Source: Thuidium tamariscinum
Taxonomy: Eukaryota; Streptophyta; Bryopsida; Hypnales; Thuidiaceae
Direction of reading: 5' to 3'
DNA length: 64,000 nucleotides
NCBI GenBank assembly: GCA_947034885.2
Contig: OX344754.2
Coordinates: 4,657,001-4,721,000 of the forward strand
Shown in pieces: positions 10,764 to 21,130 of this stretch; within the stretch, counting starts at the first letter, position 1, and each line of letters starts with the position of its first letter. The notes under the pieces are model-generated. The model made no database searches, had not been told where the DNA came from, and worked only from the letters and a program-made list of their open reading frames with translations. Position numbers and translations under genes: made by a program.

Positions 10764-13244
10764 CTACTCTACAACCTTCGGCTTCTCCGCTTCATACGTC
10801 GGAAAATCCTCTGCCGGCACAATCCTCTTCCAGAACCAATGCGCCCTCCACACATAGATCATCTCCTCAATCGGCACCCCTTTCGTCTCCGGCAGAAACG
10901 CGGCCACAAACACCGTCATCACAACCACCCACCCGGCGAAGAACAAGAAGATCCCATATCTAAAATGACACAAAATCGTCAGAAACGCTTGCGCAATCAC
11001 AAACGTGAACGTCAAATTCGTCCCAACTGTGATCGCCTGCCCCGCTGACCGCGTCTCCAACGGAAAAATCTCACTCGGCACCAACCACCCTAACGGCCCC
11101 CACGACCACGCAAACGCCGACACGTAGATACACACAAGCGCCACAATCGCTGATGCTTCTGATTTCGAAAGATCATGGTTGCCGCTGAACTTCAGTGCGA
11201 GGATGATGGCGATGATCACTTGGCAGATCAGCATTTGGATGCCGCCTTCCAGGAAGAGAATTCGACGGCCATACTTGTCGACGGTGGCAAGAGAGACGAG
11301 AGTGGCCACCACGTTGACGGCGCCAACGATGACGGCGGAGTAGAGGGAGGCATCTTTGCCGAAGCCGATGGTGTTGAAGAGGACGGGGACGTAGAACATG
11401 ATGGCGTTGATGCCCGTGAATTGCTGGAAGAAAGGGATGAGCACGGCCATGACGAGTTGCGGGCGGTTGCGGCGCTGGAGGATGGTCCGGAAAGGGTGGC
11501 GGACGCGTTGGGAAAGCTCGCTGGCTTCGATGAGGTCGGAGTATTCGGCCGAGACGTTGTCGGTGCCGCGGATGCGAGTCAGGATGCGGCGACCTGGGAA
11601 AAAATGGAGTGGAAGGGTGAGTACAGATCAAGCGCGAGGAGAAACTGTGTACTGAGCTATTGATTGAATGCACTCACGGAGACAACAATCTATTCACGAC
11701 AATCACTGTGAAACCATGCGCTGTGGGCATAAACTCATCATGAACACGTGATTGCTGTTTAGTACATCTTCTGGACAGCTAATATTTTATTGCAATCACG
11801 GACACAATAATGTAGCTATTCACGAAAAGCACTGAGAATGCACTGCGGGCAGATCTCAAGATCTAGTGCTTGAATGCAGTCGCGGACACAATGATCGTAA
11901 TTGCTTGACAACTTCAAGCTGCAATTCTCGGAACGCATTCTCTACGCTGATGTTGCTACTGTGAACGATCAAACGACTTGAATAACGAGAGAGACACGCT
12001 AAAAACGAAAAAAACAAAACGAAAACATTCCATGAGAAAAATCAACAAAGAAATGACACCCGAATTCTAGAACCTGATCACTACGCAGGCGGCGCTACTG
12101 TTTACAATTGACCGACTTAAAAGATAAGAGAAACAAGACTAAAACCGAAAAAAAACGAAAGCATAGAAACAATTCAAGAAAATAACCTAAAAAGAAATGG
12201 CGCTCGAATTCTAGGAACGCATCTCTACGCTGATGACGCTTCTGTTAACAATCAAACGACTTGAACAACAAGAAAGGCAACGCTAAAACCGAAATCCTGA
12301 AATCATGGAAACATTCTTAGAAAAAAAGCAGTAAAGAAATGGCGCCCAAAATCTCTGGACGAATTTCACGTCACACGTTACCTTCCTCTTTTTTGTTGCG
12401 TTCGATCAAGCTGTTGGGCGTCTCCGGACAAAACAGACCGCCCAGAATAAGCAGCGTGGCCGGCACCGCCGCCAGCCCCAACGATACCCTCCACCCGTTC
12501 GGATGCATCTTGTTCGTCCCATAATTGATCAGATTCGCCGCCAAGATCCCGATCGTGGTGGCCAACTGGAACATGATGTTCAATCCCCCTCTCAGCCTCG
12601 CGGGCGCCATTTCCGATAGGTAGAGCGGCACCGACTGATTTGCGAATCCCACTCCGAATCCCAGGAGGATGCGCCCGATGATGAGCATGGCGAGGTTGGC
12701 TGCCGCAGCGTTGATGATTGAGCCCACCAGAAATGAGATTCCTGCAATCAGCATGCTCACCTTGCGTCCGAGGACTCGCGTGGTGAAAGAAGCGAAGAAG
12801 CTGGCGACGAGGCCAGCGAGGTAGAGGGAAGACGTGAAGAGCTGGAGGCCTTGGTCGTCGTACTTGCAGTAGTGGCTCTCATGGAGGGAGCCGGAGTGTG
12901 TCTTGTTGTAAACGTGGGGGAAGAATTTCTTTTGGAAGTCGTCCATTGCGGTGACACCCCCTGCATATATCCCCACATTGTGAACATCAGCAAACCTTCA
13001 AACATAAAACCCAACACACAAAGGCTAATTCAGTGAGGGAGGAGTCGAATTGTGGACGGAATTGGGTAAGGAATGGGATCCCGAATTGGGTTTGAGGTTG
13101 GGGACCTGAAATGCCGATGTCGTAGCCGAAGAGAAGGCCGCCGCTCGCGGCGACGACGCACGCGATCACCACGTAGACCGTGACGCGGCCTTCATACTGC
13201 TCCGCTCTCATTCCTGCATGCCTTACCACTCCACCGCCCGCCAT
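10764..13244 (-). CDS. STP-type monosaccharide/H+ symporter (three exons)
   Basis: Minus-strand exons are 13244-13106, 12960-12382 and 11593-10764, giving 515 residues, the usual length for plant STP hexose transporters (major facilitator superfamily, 12 membrane spans, plasma membrane). Visible family marks: [12 protein letters not shown] with the conserved intron just before GGVTAMDDF; the first-half loop [29 protein letters not shown] after span 6; [12 protein letters not shown] in span 7; [20 protein letters not shown]; and [11 protein letters not shown] near the C-terminus. The start ATG at 13244 was chosen because the frame MAGGGVV...[13 protein letters not shown] matches the family N-terminus. 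Family knowledge: proton-coupled glucose/hexose uptake. Intron 2 and the upstream region carry local tandem repeats, and decayed copies of the 3' tail follow the gene. Nothing in the coding sequence is broken. Confidence 0.95.
11935..12357. repeat. Three imperfect tandem repeats (about 140 bp) in transporter intron 2
   Basis: A unit with the marks GGAACGCAT.CTCTACGCTGA, CAAACGACTTGAA, GCTAAAACCGAAA and AAAGAAATGGCGC appears three times (starting near 11935, 12071 and 12214). The last copy runs almost to the donor side of the intron. A second, less clear repeat (CACGGACACAAT...) occupies 11680-11900. Confidence 0.7.
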
Positions 13245-13326
13245 CGCCAATTACTTCTAGCGCTTCACCTGATGATCGATCGACCTCTGCAGCGGGAAGC
13301 AATCATGACGTCAATTCAAGCAAAAA

Positions 13327-13760
13327 GAATTCAACCAAGAAGCGGGAGCTGCGAAGGCTTTTAATCTCTAACTACGGAGCTAGCCTCGAGCAGCGGTGTA
13401 CGGCTCGGTGGTCGCGACAAGCCCTGAGAGTGTCTGTTTGCAAATTAGCTGCAGAATCAAACACCCACACGGTCGGAATACATCTCAGACGCACTTAGTC
13501 AGCGAATTGAAGAGAGCTTGCTAGCAAGAGGCTATCATTCTAGAACTTTAATCTTCACCTCCAACCGCGAGCTGCACTGGCTCCTAATCTCTGAAACTGC
13601 AGAGCTTAACCAGCGGCATACAGCTCAGTGAAATGAGGCAAGTCCCGAGGGTGCTGATCCCAAATTAGCTTCAGATTCAACACACACGGCCGAAATATAG
13701 TTCTATATCTCGGTAGAAGGCGAGTTCTCGAGATCTCACGCGCTAGCAAAAGACTACAGT
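13327..13760. repeat. Two imperfect tandem copies (about 220 bp) upstream of the transporter
   Basis: The segment GCGGGAGCTGCGAAGGC...TAATCTCT...GAGCT.AACC, followed by CGGTGTACGGCTC, CAAATTAGCT and ACACGG, appears from about 13330 and again from about 13555. It covers what should be promoter or 5' UTR of the transporter gene, so it may duplicate regulatory sites. Confidence 0.65.
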
Positions 13761-14159
13761 ATGATATAATAAAAATGTAAGCAATTACCAGAGCTAGCTA
13801 GAGATGATCTTGCTGGAAGCTAAAATACTTCACCCGTTTGCAACCAACGCTGGCAAAGCTCGCACCTCTAGTTTCAACTCTGGAGCGTTGCTACCTCAAA
13901 AGAACCTCAACTTGTGGCGGAGATGGTGCTCGAGATAGTGCAACGACAACCTGGTTGCAGCTTTGACGCTGCCAGAGAAATATACAAAGCTAAAAAGCCG
14001 TTTTCTTCGAGGAAGCGGCGTAACTACCTTTAAAGATTGTGCACTCTCCCTGACGCAACTTATACTCTCCAGAATCTCAAGCTCACACTTGGTCTACCAA
14101 CTCCTTGCATTCAATGCGCGCCGCAGAAACGAGAAAGGAATTTCATAACCTCAATTAGC

Positions 14160-14531
14160 TTGCTGATCGAGTCAGCCCTGGCCGGAACTGATTGAAGAGA
14201 GTGATTGTACGTTACCTCCAGTCTTATGAAATTGTGAAACTGTCTGTAGGGATTGTAAGTGTACGTGATAGCTTGGTGGTCGTTTAAGTTGGTCGTTTAG
14301 ATTGGTGTAAGAGGCTGAGCTAGTGTGAAACATGCTTACCTGCAGGAACAAGCCTGAGTGACCTGCAGCAACGGGAACAGCGGGATGCCAGAGGGGAGGG
14401 AGGGAGACGTTGGGGAGGTCCATAAAGCATACGGCTACTGCATCATCAATGACTGGCATAGATAATTGAAGAAAAATGTCACGTTTCCTTAGATAGGGGA
14501 TGCATTTAGAGCATCTCCTGCACCCCTCCAA
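14160..14531 (-). other. Open stretch upstream of the transporter, possible leader exon
   Basis: On the minus strand 14531-14172 has no stop for 119 codons and contains a good donor (CTGCAG-GTAAGC at about 14340). It is better in GC than its right flank. I recognise no protein. It could be a non-coding 5' exon of the transporter, or chance. Confidence 0.2.
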
Positions 14532-14766
14532 TTATCCTAGCCCCTTCAATTGAAATCTCTCCAATTTGGAGGGGATGACCACTTGTATCCCCAACAATAC
14601 AACCCACTAAATAAACTTCCAACCAATCACAAATCACATAAAGTGCAAAAGTAATAAGTAAACTATCATTTATTACACCGACTTGCTAATTCCAAGAGAA
14701 TATATAGCATGTAGAGGGGGTAGTGATTCCTTCAAATATGGCTTATTTGGAGGGGGGGAAGTGTAG
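14497..14766. mobile_element. Short MITE-like element with GAGCATCTCC terminus
   Basis: Begins TTTAGAGCATCTCCTGCACC..CCTCCAA and ends TTGGAGGGG.. in inverted orientation, with AT-rich non-coding sequence between. The terminus resembles the GAGCATC termini of elements at 25075 and 30246. The ends are not sharply defined. Confidence 0.4.
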
Positions 14767-14976
14767 GTCGAGCCTGACATACATTAGAATTGATTGTTTA
14801 TCATCCAAAAATTAGAAGAGAGGGGATACTTGGAGAACTGCAAGACATGCTTCACAAAAATTTGCATATTCATTAGATGACACTAAGTTTTCATGGGATA
14901 TTTCCACTATATACAACCAAAGATCAATATCGCCTACACTTAACTCCACAATTAAGTTCAAATTTTTTGCTACTCT

Positions 14977-15350
14977 AAGGTAGCCAACCCATTTTCGATC
15001 ACCCCCCCCCCATTTTCGATCACCTTTCCGTGAACTTGTGGTGCAACTCCCAAAGCAATTGTGGCACATTAGGATTGGTTGTAACGCTCTCATAAATGCA
15101 ATCAACCCTTGATTGATTTTGCAATCATCCCTTGATTAGAAATAGTAAGGTCTACATTACCATTATAGGTCAAAAAGAATCTTCTACAAAAAAATTCATA
15201 GTAATTATGTTGTGTGTAATAAAATTCTAGGAAAATATGCTATCCTTCCAAACTCTATTTCTGTACACGGGAAAAAATTTGCAATAAAAAAAAACTGCTT
15301 TCTAACTATGCGTAATTGCTTAAGTGATTGGAAATAGGTCAGCTACCTTA
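14977..15350. mobile_element. MITE, copy 1 of the GTAGCCGACCCATTT family
   Basis: Termini AAGGTAGCCAACCCATTTTC and its inverse GAAATAGGTCAGCTACCTT form TIRs. The inside (GGTTGCA..CGCTCTCATAAATGCA, AAAGAATCTTCTAC, GGAAAATATGCTATCC) is matched in inverse orientation at 26175-26558. A 34-bp local duplication around CATTTTCGATCACC (14991-15025) is separated by a run of C. Confidence 0.75.
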
Positions 15351-15544
15351 CCCACACCGAGCCCCCCCCTTTTTTTCTTTCTTCCACCCTTGGTGTGAAC
15401 GGACCTCCGCCTCCCGGTTTTTAATGTTTAAATAGCATCCATGTGGGCGGGGCTGTTGAATTGCGGAGGTGTGCGTCAGGCTGGTTGGACTTTGAAGGGA
15501 ACAGAGATATTATTATCTAGTATGACCAGCTGCAGCGTCAGGCT

Positions 15545-15660
15545 GGCTAGCTACTGCCATGGGAACTCGGGGACGCCCTCCAGGGAACTTAGGGAAGCCG
15601 CCATGAGAACCTGGGAACGGTCTCGTGGGAACATGGGAACGTCGCCCTTGACAAGGCTTA
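15545..15660. repeat. GC-rich minisatellite, block 1
   Basis: Irregular repeats of about 23-27 bp built on GTGGGAACCTGGGAACGTCG. The GC content stands out from the surrounding AT-rich sequence. The block is interrupted at about 15665 by an AT-rich insertion and resumes at 15963. Confidence 0.75.
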
Positions 15661-15664
15661 CAAT

Positions 15665-15930
15665 CAGGGCTTTTTTTTTGGCTTTCCAGTGCCAGATTGC
15701 ACCAGAAAAAATAATTTGGCTAAAAAACACTACAAAAAATGCCAAAAAATTTGGATGAAATCGCCAAACAACTTTGAAATTTAAAAAAATATTAGATGAA
15801 ATCGTTGATTGTGGGTAAAAACCATACTATACATCCAATAAGTGGATGAATGTTGCAATTTGGAGCATCATTATAACATTTTATGGCGCCACTATGGCAC
15901 TTCTTCAAATATGAAAAAAACAAGCCCAGG
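15665..15930. mobile_element. MITE with CAGGGCTTTTTTTTTGGC terminus, copy 1
   Basis: The left end CAGGGCTTTTTTTTTGGC and the right end AAAAAAACAAGCCCAGG are inverted. The inside shares TGGATGAAATCGCCAAA and GGCACTT.TTCAAA with the copy at 17781-18067. It splits the GC-rich minisatellite into two blocks. Confidence 0.6.
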
Positions 15931-15962
15931 CTTACAATAGTATTAGTACCCAGACCTTACAA

Positions 15963-16232
15963 CATCAGGAACTCACATGGGAACATGGGAACTCCGCCAT
16001 GGGAACCTGGGAGCGTCGTCCTTGCCAAGCCTTTAGACCTTACAGGTACAAGGGAACTTGGAAACGCCCTCGTGGGAACGTAGGAACGCCCTCGAAGGAA
16101 ACCTGACAGCATCGTCGTGGGAACACGGGAACGTCATCACGGGAGCTTGGGAACGCCCTCGGGGGAACCTGGGAGCCTCGCCGTAGGAACGTGCGAACAT
16201 CCTCGTGGGAACCTGGGAGCGTCGCCGTCCTT
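15963..16232. repeat. GC-rich minisatellite, block 2
   Basis: Continues the 23-27 bp unit (GTGGGAACCTGGGAGCGTCG and variants) in about ten degenerate copies. Open frames through it on both strands reflect the repeat, not genes. Confidence 0.75.
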
Positions 16233-16504
16233 TTCCTTGCGGGCCGACTGGCCGAGGCTTGCTTCCGCTTGTCGCCATGATCATTGTGGATTTGCGGGTC
16301 TCGTCAGGGGTACCGTGGAGGTTGGACTTTGGGGTGCAGATTCCTTCCTTGGAGGCCTGGATTGAAAGACGTGCATGGGACAAATCTAAAACTTATTATT
16401 CATTGTTGGGACTTGGGAGGGAGTCTTGCCGTCTTGGCCTCTTGGGGAGAAGCAGAGTCAAGCTGTCCTTTCTCGCTCATGTTGGTGGTTGGTAACTTAG
16501 TAAA

Positions 16505-17488
16505 AGGCCTTGTTTACAACCCAAAAAAAAAAAAAAAAATTGGGGTTGGGGTTGGGGTTGGGGTTGGGGCCCAAAAGAATGGAGTATTTTGATTGGAAGA
16601 TAGCTATGGTACCAATCCAAAGTTCCAAGGAGAAGACTCCATTCCTTTGGGCTCCAACCCCAAGGGTTTTTGGGTGTAAACAGGCCCTTAGTACGGCCTT
16701 GTTTACACCAAAAAAAACTTTGGGTTGGGGCTCAAAAGAATGGAGTATTTTGATCGGAAGATAGCTGTGGTACCAATCCAAAGTTCCAAGTAGAAGGCTC
16801 CATTCCTTTGGGCTCCAACCCCAAGGGTTTTTTGGTATAAACAAGCCCTTAGTAAGGCCTTGTTTACACCCAAAAAACTTGGGGTTGGGGCCCAAAAGAA
16901 TGGAGTATTTTGATTGGAAGATAGCTGTGGTACCAATCCAAAGTTCCAAGCAGAAGACTCCATTCCTTTGGGCCCCAACCCCAAAGTTTTTTGGTGTAAA
17001 CATGCCCTTAGTAAGGCCTTGTTTACACCAAAAAAACTTTGGGTTGGGGCCTAAAAGAATGGAGTATTTTGATTGGAAGATAGGTGTGGTACCAATCCAA
17101 AGTTTCAAGCAAAAGAGTCCATTCCTTTGGGCCCCAACCCCAAAGTTTTTTGGTGTAAACAAGCCCTTAGTAAGGCCTTGTTTACACCCAAAAAAACTTT
17201 GGCTTGGGGCCCAAAAGAATGGAGTATTCTGATTGGAAGATAGCTGTGGTACCAATCCAAAGTTCCAAAGAGAAGACTCCATTCCTTTGGACCCCAACCC
17301 CAAGGTTTTTTGGTGTAAACAAGCCCTTAGTAAGGCCTTGTTTACACCCAAAAAAACTTTGGCTTGGGGCCCAAAAGAATGGAGTATTCTGATTGGAAGA
17401 TAGCTGTGGTACCAATCCAAAGTTCCAAAGAGAAGACTCCATTCCTTTGGACCCCAACCCCAAGGTTTTTTGGTGTAAACAAGCCCTA
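16505..17488. repeat. Six-unit tandem array of a palindromic MITE-like unit
   Basis: Six head-to-tail units start near 16505, 16694, 16855, 17013, 17172 and 17332 (spacing 158-161 bp, the first longer). Each unit is itself an inverted repeat: left arm GGCCTTGTTTACACC..AACTTTGGGTTGGGGCC plus AAAAGAATGGAGT; right arm ACTCCATTCCTTTGGGCC.. and GGTGTAAACAAGCCCTT. The middle is TTGGAAGATAGCTGTGGTAC. Units 5 and 6 appear identical, so the last duplication is recent. Long open frames on both strands here are an effect of the repeat. Confidence 0.92.
16540..16569 (+). repeat. (TTGGGG)5 tract
   Basis: Five perfect TTGGGG copies follow a run of 17 A inside the first unit of the tandem array. It has the four-or-more G4 runs needed for a G-quadruplex. 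The other units carry only a single TTGGGG, so this is a local expansion. Confidence 0.9.
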
Positions 17489-17780
17489 AGTTATGGGTCT
17501 CAACTTGTGGGGTGAGTGTTTTTTTCCTGAAACCAATGAAAACTTAGATTTCATCTGTGTCCAGAAAAAAATGAGAAAAGGAAGAAAAAAACTCCATTTG
17601 TTTAAATAAAAATTATTTTTTTTTAAAAAAGTGGATTTTATTCCAAAGAGGAGAAAACAACTGAAGCACGCCATTTACAAGTGATGGGTGTGGAAGGTTT
17701 GGTCTGACTGGGAAACGAATGGGGGCAGAGCCGGGAGCATCCTTGGGGCACAAAACTTTAAGAACCAACACCGGGAGGGG

Positions 17781-18067
17781 GCCAGCCCTTTTATTTCTGG
17801 CGATATGGTGCCGAAAAGCACCATTTCAAAAAAAAATCTTTTTTTCGCCAGAAAAGTATTAAAAAAGTAACTTTTTTTCGCTAGAAATTTACCATTTTTA
17901 TGAAAACCGTGGATGAAATCGCCAAATTTAGATGATAAAGTGTATGAATATAACTATAAAGTATTTTTTAGTGCAAAAGTTGGAAGAATGTAGAAATACA
18001 ATGCTTCACCAAATTTTAAATGATCGCCATGTTGGCACTTTCTCAAAAAGCAAAAAAAAAGGGCTGG
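17781..18067. mobile_element. MITE with CCAGCCCTTTT terminus, copy 2
   Basis: GCCAGCCCTTTTATTTCTGG at the left and AAAAAAAAAGGGCTGG at the right form the TIR. The inside matches 15665-15930. A related end may also appear at the right edge of the window (63970-64000). Confidence 0.65.
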
Positions 18068-18215
18068 AGGGGGCCCCTTTGGCTTGCCGAGCTAGAAAGC
18101 GGGAGGCCCAACTTCCTTATCCATTACCTCTCTCTCTCCAATCTCCAGCTTCATGCAATTCATATCTCTCTCTAGTCAACTGATGATGAACTGAATTCTC
18201 TTCTAGGAACCCAAG

Positions 18216-18492
18216 TAAGGTGGGTACACCTAAAATGGCCACTTATTCTTACTGGGCCTAATTCCTGTCATCATGTTGTTCAGATTTTTATATAGTCTTG
18301 TTGGCAAGTGAAAACATGTTCTAACGCACCAAAGAACATAGGATTTGGATACTGTATGCAAAAGTTATTAACGGTCAAAGTCTGTTTCTGAAATGGCCAT
18401 CTATAGTCTGGGTATATGATTGTTTTCGGAAATGTATGCAAGTTGTAGATGGCGCTTTAAGGTCAGGTGCCATTTTGGGTGTACCTACCTTA
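18216..18492. mobile_element. MITE, TAAGGTGGGTACACC family, copy 1
   Basis: TAAGGTGGGTACACCTAAAA at 18216 pairs with TTTTGGGTGTACCTACCTTA ending at 18492. The inside shares AATAACTTTTGCATAC and CACTTGCCAA.AAGACTATAT with 63711-64000 and with a diverged copy at 37160-37400. Confidence 0.8.
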
Positions 18493-18497
18493 AGGGA

Positions 18498-18775
18498 GGA
18501 GGGGAGGAGGTTAAATTCTACCATTGAAGGTGGGCCGAGTAGGATAAATTTTGAATTCTTTGGTATAAAAGTGAGAAAAAAAAAAAGACCCCTATTTTGT
18601 CCCCTAACTAGGACATGTTCTAAACCTCTCCTAGCTAATTTGGGGTCGCTAATTGGAAATATGAATTTAGAACTTGTATAAAGAATTATTTGCAAAAAAT
18701 AAAAAATTCTTGCATTTTTTCTCAAGGTAAGTCCATCTTGTTGGGCCCACCTTTGAAGGTAGGATTTAATGTCTT
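18498..18775. mobile_element. MITE with CATTGAAGGTGGGCC terminus
   Basis: Left TTCTACCATTGAAGGTGGGC and right GGGCCCACCTTTGAAGGTAG are inverted. The inside (AGACCCCTATTTTGTCC, CTAGCTAATTTGGGGTC) is related to the inside of the element at 30261-30540. It lies directly next to the preceding MITE. Confidence 0.6.
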
Positions 18776-18779
18776 CCAA

Positions 18780-19110
18780 AGAAGAGGTTCTAAAAGCAAG
18801 CACTTTCTAAAATGGAGCACCTCTTTAAATGTACTCTATTTGTATATTTCTTTTATAGCCTTTAGTAATGTACAAATAATATACATTTTAGGAGGTGCTC
18901 CACTTTAGAGCCCTATACCACTTTAAGTTCAAAATTTTGTAACTAATTCCACAAAGCTCTATAAATGATTTTTAAAACAAAACAACTTGGGTTCGATATC
19001 AATTCTACTTGGTTTTTAAAGTAAAGTTACTAGAAAATATTTCAAGATGTTTCTCCTTTCCAAAATTCATTTCCTGCCCTTAGATGCTCTATTTATAGAC
19101 CTTTTTCCTT
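18780..19110. mobile_element. 0.33-kb MITE family (M330), inverted copy
   Basis: Contains TTTAGTAATGTACAAATAATA, CCACTTTAGAGCCCTAT and CATTTCCTGCCCTTAGATG in the same order as the better copy at 58490-58826. This copy is degraded at both ends. Confidence 0.55.
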
Positions 19111-19285
19111 GACATGGCTTTCCTCTTTGGCAAAATTTGCTAAATCTATAAGAATCTAACCATTCTAGCTTTGTACTTCTTAAAATTGGTATGTATAGTG
19201 AGGGCATCGAGGAGGACATTAGTAAAAGAAAACATTGATTTCAAGGAGGGATTATTTCAAGCTTCAAAGGGGGGAAAGAATTTAA

Positions 19286-19592
19286 CCTTTAGAGGACAAA
19301 ACTGCCTTCTTTGGCATCATAGCGATTTTGGGCAGCTCACTATGGATGGAGGGTTTGTTTTTCTTTGAAATTTTGACACAACGTGTGCCCAAGGAGTAGC
19401 TTTAAGGCCCAACAATTTTCATAATTTTTTAACCATGAGGTCAAAAGCTATGAAAATTGTTGGGCCTTAAAGCTACTCCTTGGGCACACGTATTGTGTCA
19501 AAATTTCAAAGATAAATAAATAAAAACTCAATCCATAGTGAGCTGCCCAAAATCACTATGATGCCAAAAAAGGTAGTTTTGTCCTCTAGGGG
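19286..19592. mobile_element. Fold-back element flanked by TTAA (arms of about 140 bp)
   Basis: Flanked by TTAA at 19282-19285 and 19593-19596. The left arm (CCTTTAGAGGACAAAACTG, TTGGGCAGCTCACTATGGAT, AGCTTTAAGGCCCAACAATT) is repeated inverted on the right with few mismatches. The short loop is near 19425-19445. The arms come from the end of the 0.93-kb TTAA family, so this is a head-to-head remnant of two such ends. Confidence 0.8.
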
Positions 19593-19850
19593 TTAACCTC
19601 TAAAGGACCAAGTTGCATTTTTTTGGCAACATAGAGATTTGGAGATGATCACTATGAATGGAATTTTTATTAGTTTTCTTTGAAATTTTTACACAATACG
19701 TGGACAAGGTTCTTTAATGCCCAACAATTTTCATAACTTTTGGCTACATGGTTAGAAAGATTGTTGTATTATATACATGTTTTTTTCCATTAGGGCAATC
19801 TAGTTAAATAAGAAAATCATTTTTTTAAAACAAAAATTTAGAATTTGTTT

Positions 19851-19965
<115 letters not shown>

Positions 19966-20005
19966 AAAGTTTTGAATCATTTCATTTTGATTAATGAGAT
20001 GAAAG

Positions 20006-20245
20006 CAACGATGCTAATATGTGAGCATGAAGATGTGAACATGTGAGCCTTGATTATGTATATAAGTAGATATACATCAACCATTGATGGTGATTATGAC
20101 GTAAACACCTATAATGTAGGTATTTACAACATAGTTGCACTATAATTATAAAAAACTTCAATATTATAGACACCTATACTATAGATATGTAGTCTTCTAA
20201 GCTCATGGGCTTACACTTTTAGGCTCATATATTAGCACCCCTCAT
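20006..20245. mobile_element. hAT-like MITE (TGCTAATATGTGAGC termini), copy 1
   Basis: ATGCTAATATGTGAGCATG at the left and GGCTCATATATTAGCA at the right are inverted. ATGAAAG flanks both sides (19999-20005 and 20246-20252). The host element in other copies reads GAGATGAAAGTTATGA here, which is the empty site. Confidence 0.85.
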
Positions 20246-20952
20246 ATGAAAGTTATGAAGAGTTTTAGCTTACATGCAATTATGGATTCCAATAGTAAAA
20301 TAAACTTTGAAGTCTTTTATTTAACTCAAATTTCAATACCCAATATTTCAAAATAGAATATAGATTGTTTATTACAACATTACAATTATTGGGCTTGGCA
20401 TATTTTAATTCTATTATTACATTCTTAATAATTTGGTAATTGAAACATTACCTAATTATTTCTACTTACCATCTTTTTCACACTTGTAATTCTACAATTC
20501 CAAATGATCAACAATTTTTCAAACATGTTGCCAACTTGCTTAAAAGAATGAATGCAAAAACCATCATCAACATGGATAATGTTTAATACAAATGTGACCT
20601 TGTGAAGCAAAGCTCCCCTTCTTTTTGCAAAAAAGATTTTCGTCAATTCAAACGCTAATATCCCACATTCCACATGATGGAAATTTCTTGAGTCTTTTTT
20701 ACATCCTTTCAAAATAGAGTACTATAAGTTCTTATAGTTATATATTTCCTAAAATTTCATTTTTCCTAAAATGTCATACATATATTAGAAATGACAATAT
20801 TTGAGCATTTTTGGTGAGAACATAGTTAAAAAAATTTAGAGGTTTAGTTGACTTGCACAATGTTATGTGAAAATGTCCATGCTTGTTTATTTTGAACTCA
20901 ACAACTTATTTTCTATCAATACAATAGAATTCCCAAAAAACATGTTTGTACT

Positions 20953-20983
<31 letters not shown>

Positions 20984-21130
20984 AAAATTTGTCCATTGCA
21001 TATGGATTGTGCCCCATCTACAACATTGTTCAAGATTTTGGGGCTAACATGTTATGTAGATGTATATATGAATGTAGTTTAGAAAGGGACATTTGGGTGG
21101 GTATGTCGTGTGTAAATGCAAAGCTTTGTT

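Noticed and set aside
10266-11048. Open frames on the plus strand near the transporter 3' end
   Set aside because: They are antisense to the transporter's last exon and to its decayed tail copies.
11175-11663. A 162-codon plus-strand frame
   Set aside because: Antisense of the transporter's third exon; its acidic composition comes from reading the complement.
14995-15020. Possible tandem repeat or CRISPR-like spacing around CATTTTCGATCACC
   Set aside because: Only two copies, separated by a C-run; a local slip inside a MITE.
16497-17420. A 307-codon open frame on the minus strand (and shorter ones on the plus strand)
   Set aside because: It runs through the six-unit tandem repeat; the repeat period and symmetry keep frames open on both strands. 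No transcript signals or domain.
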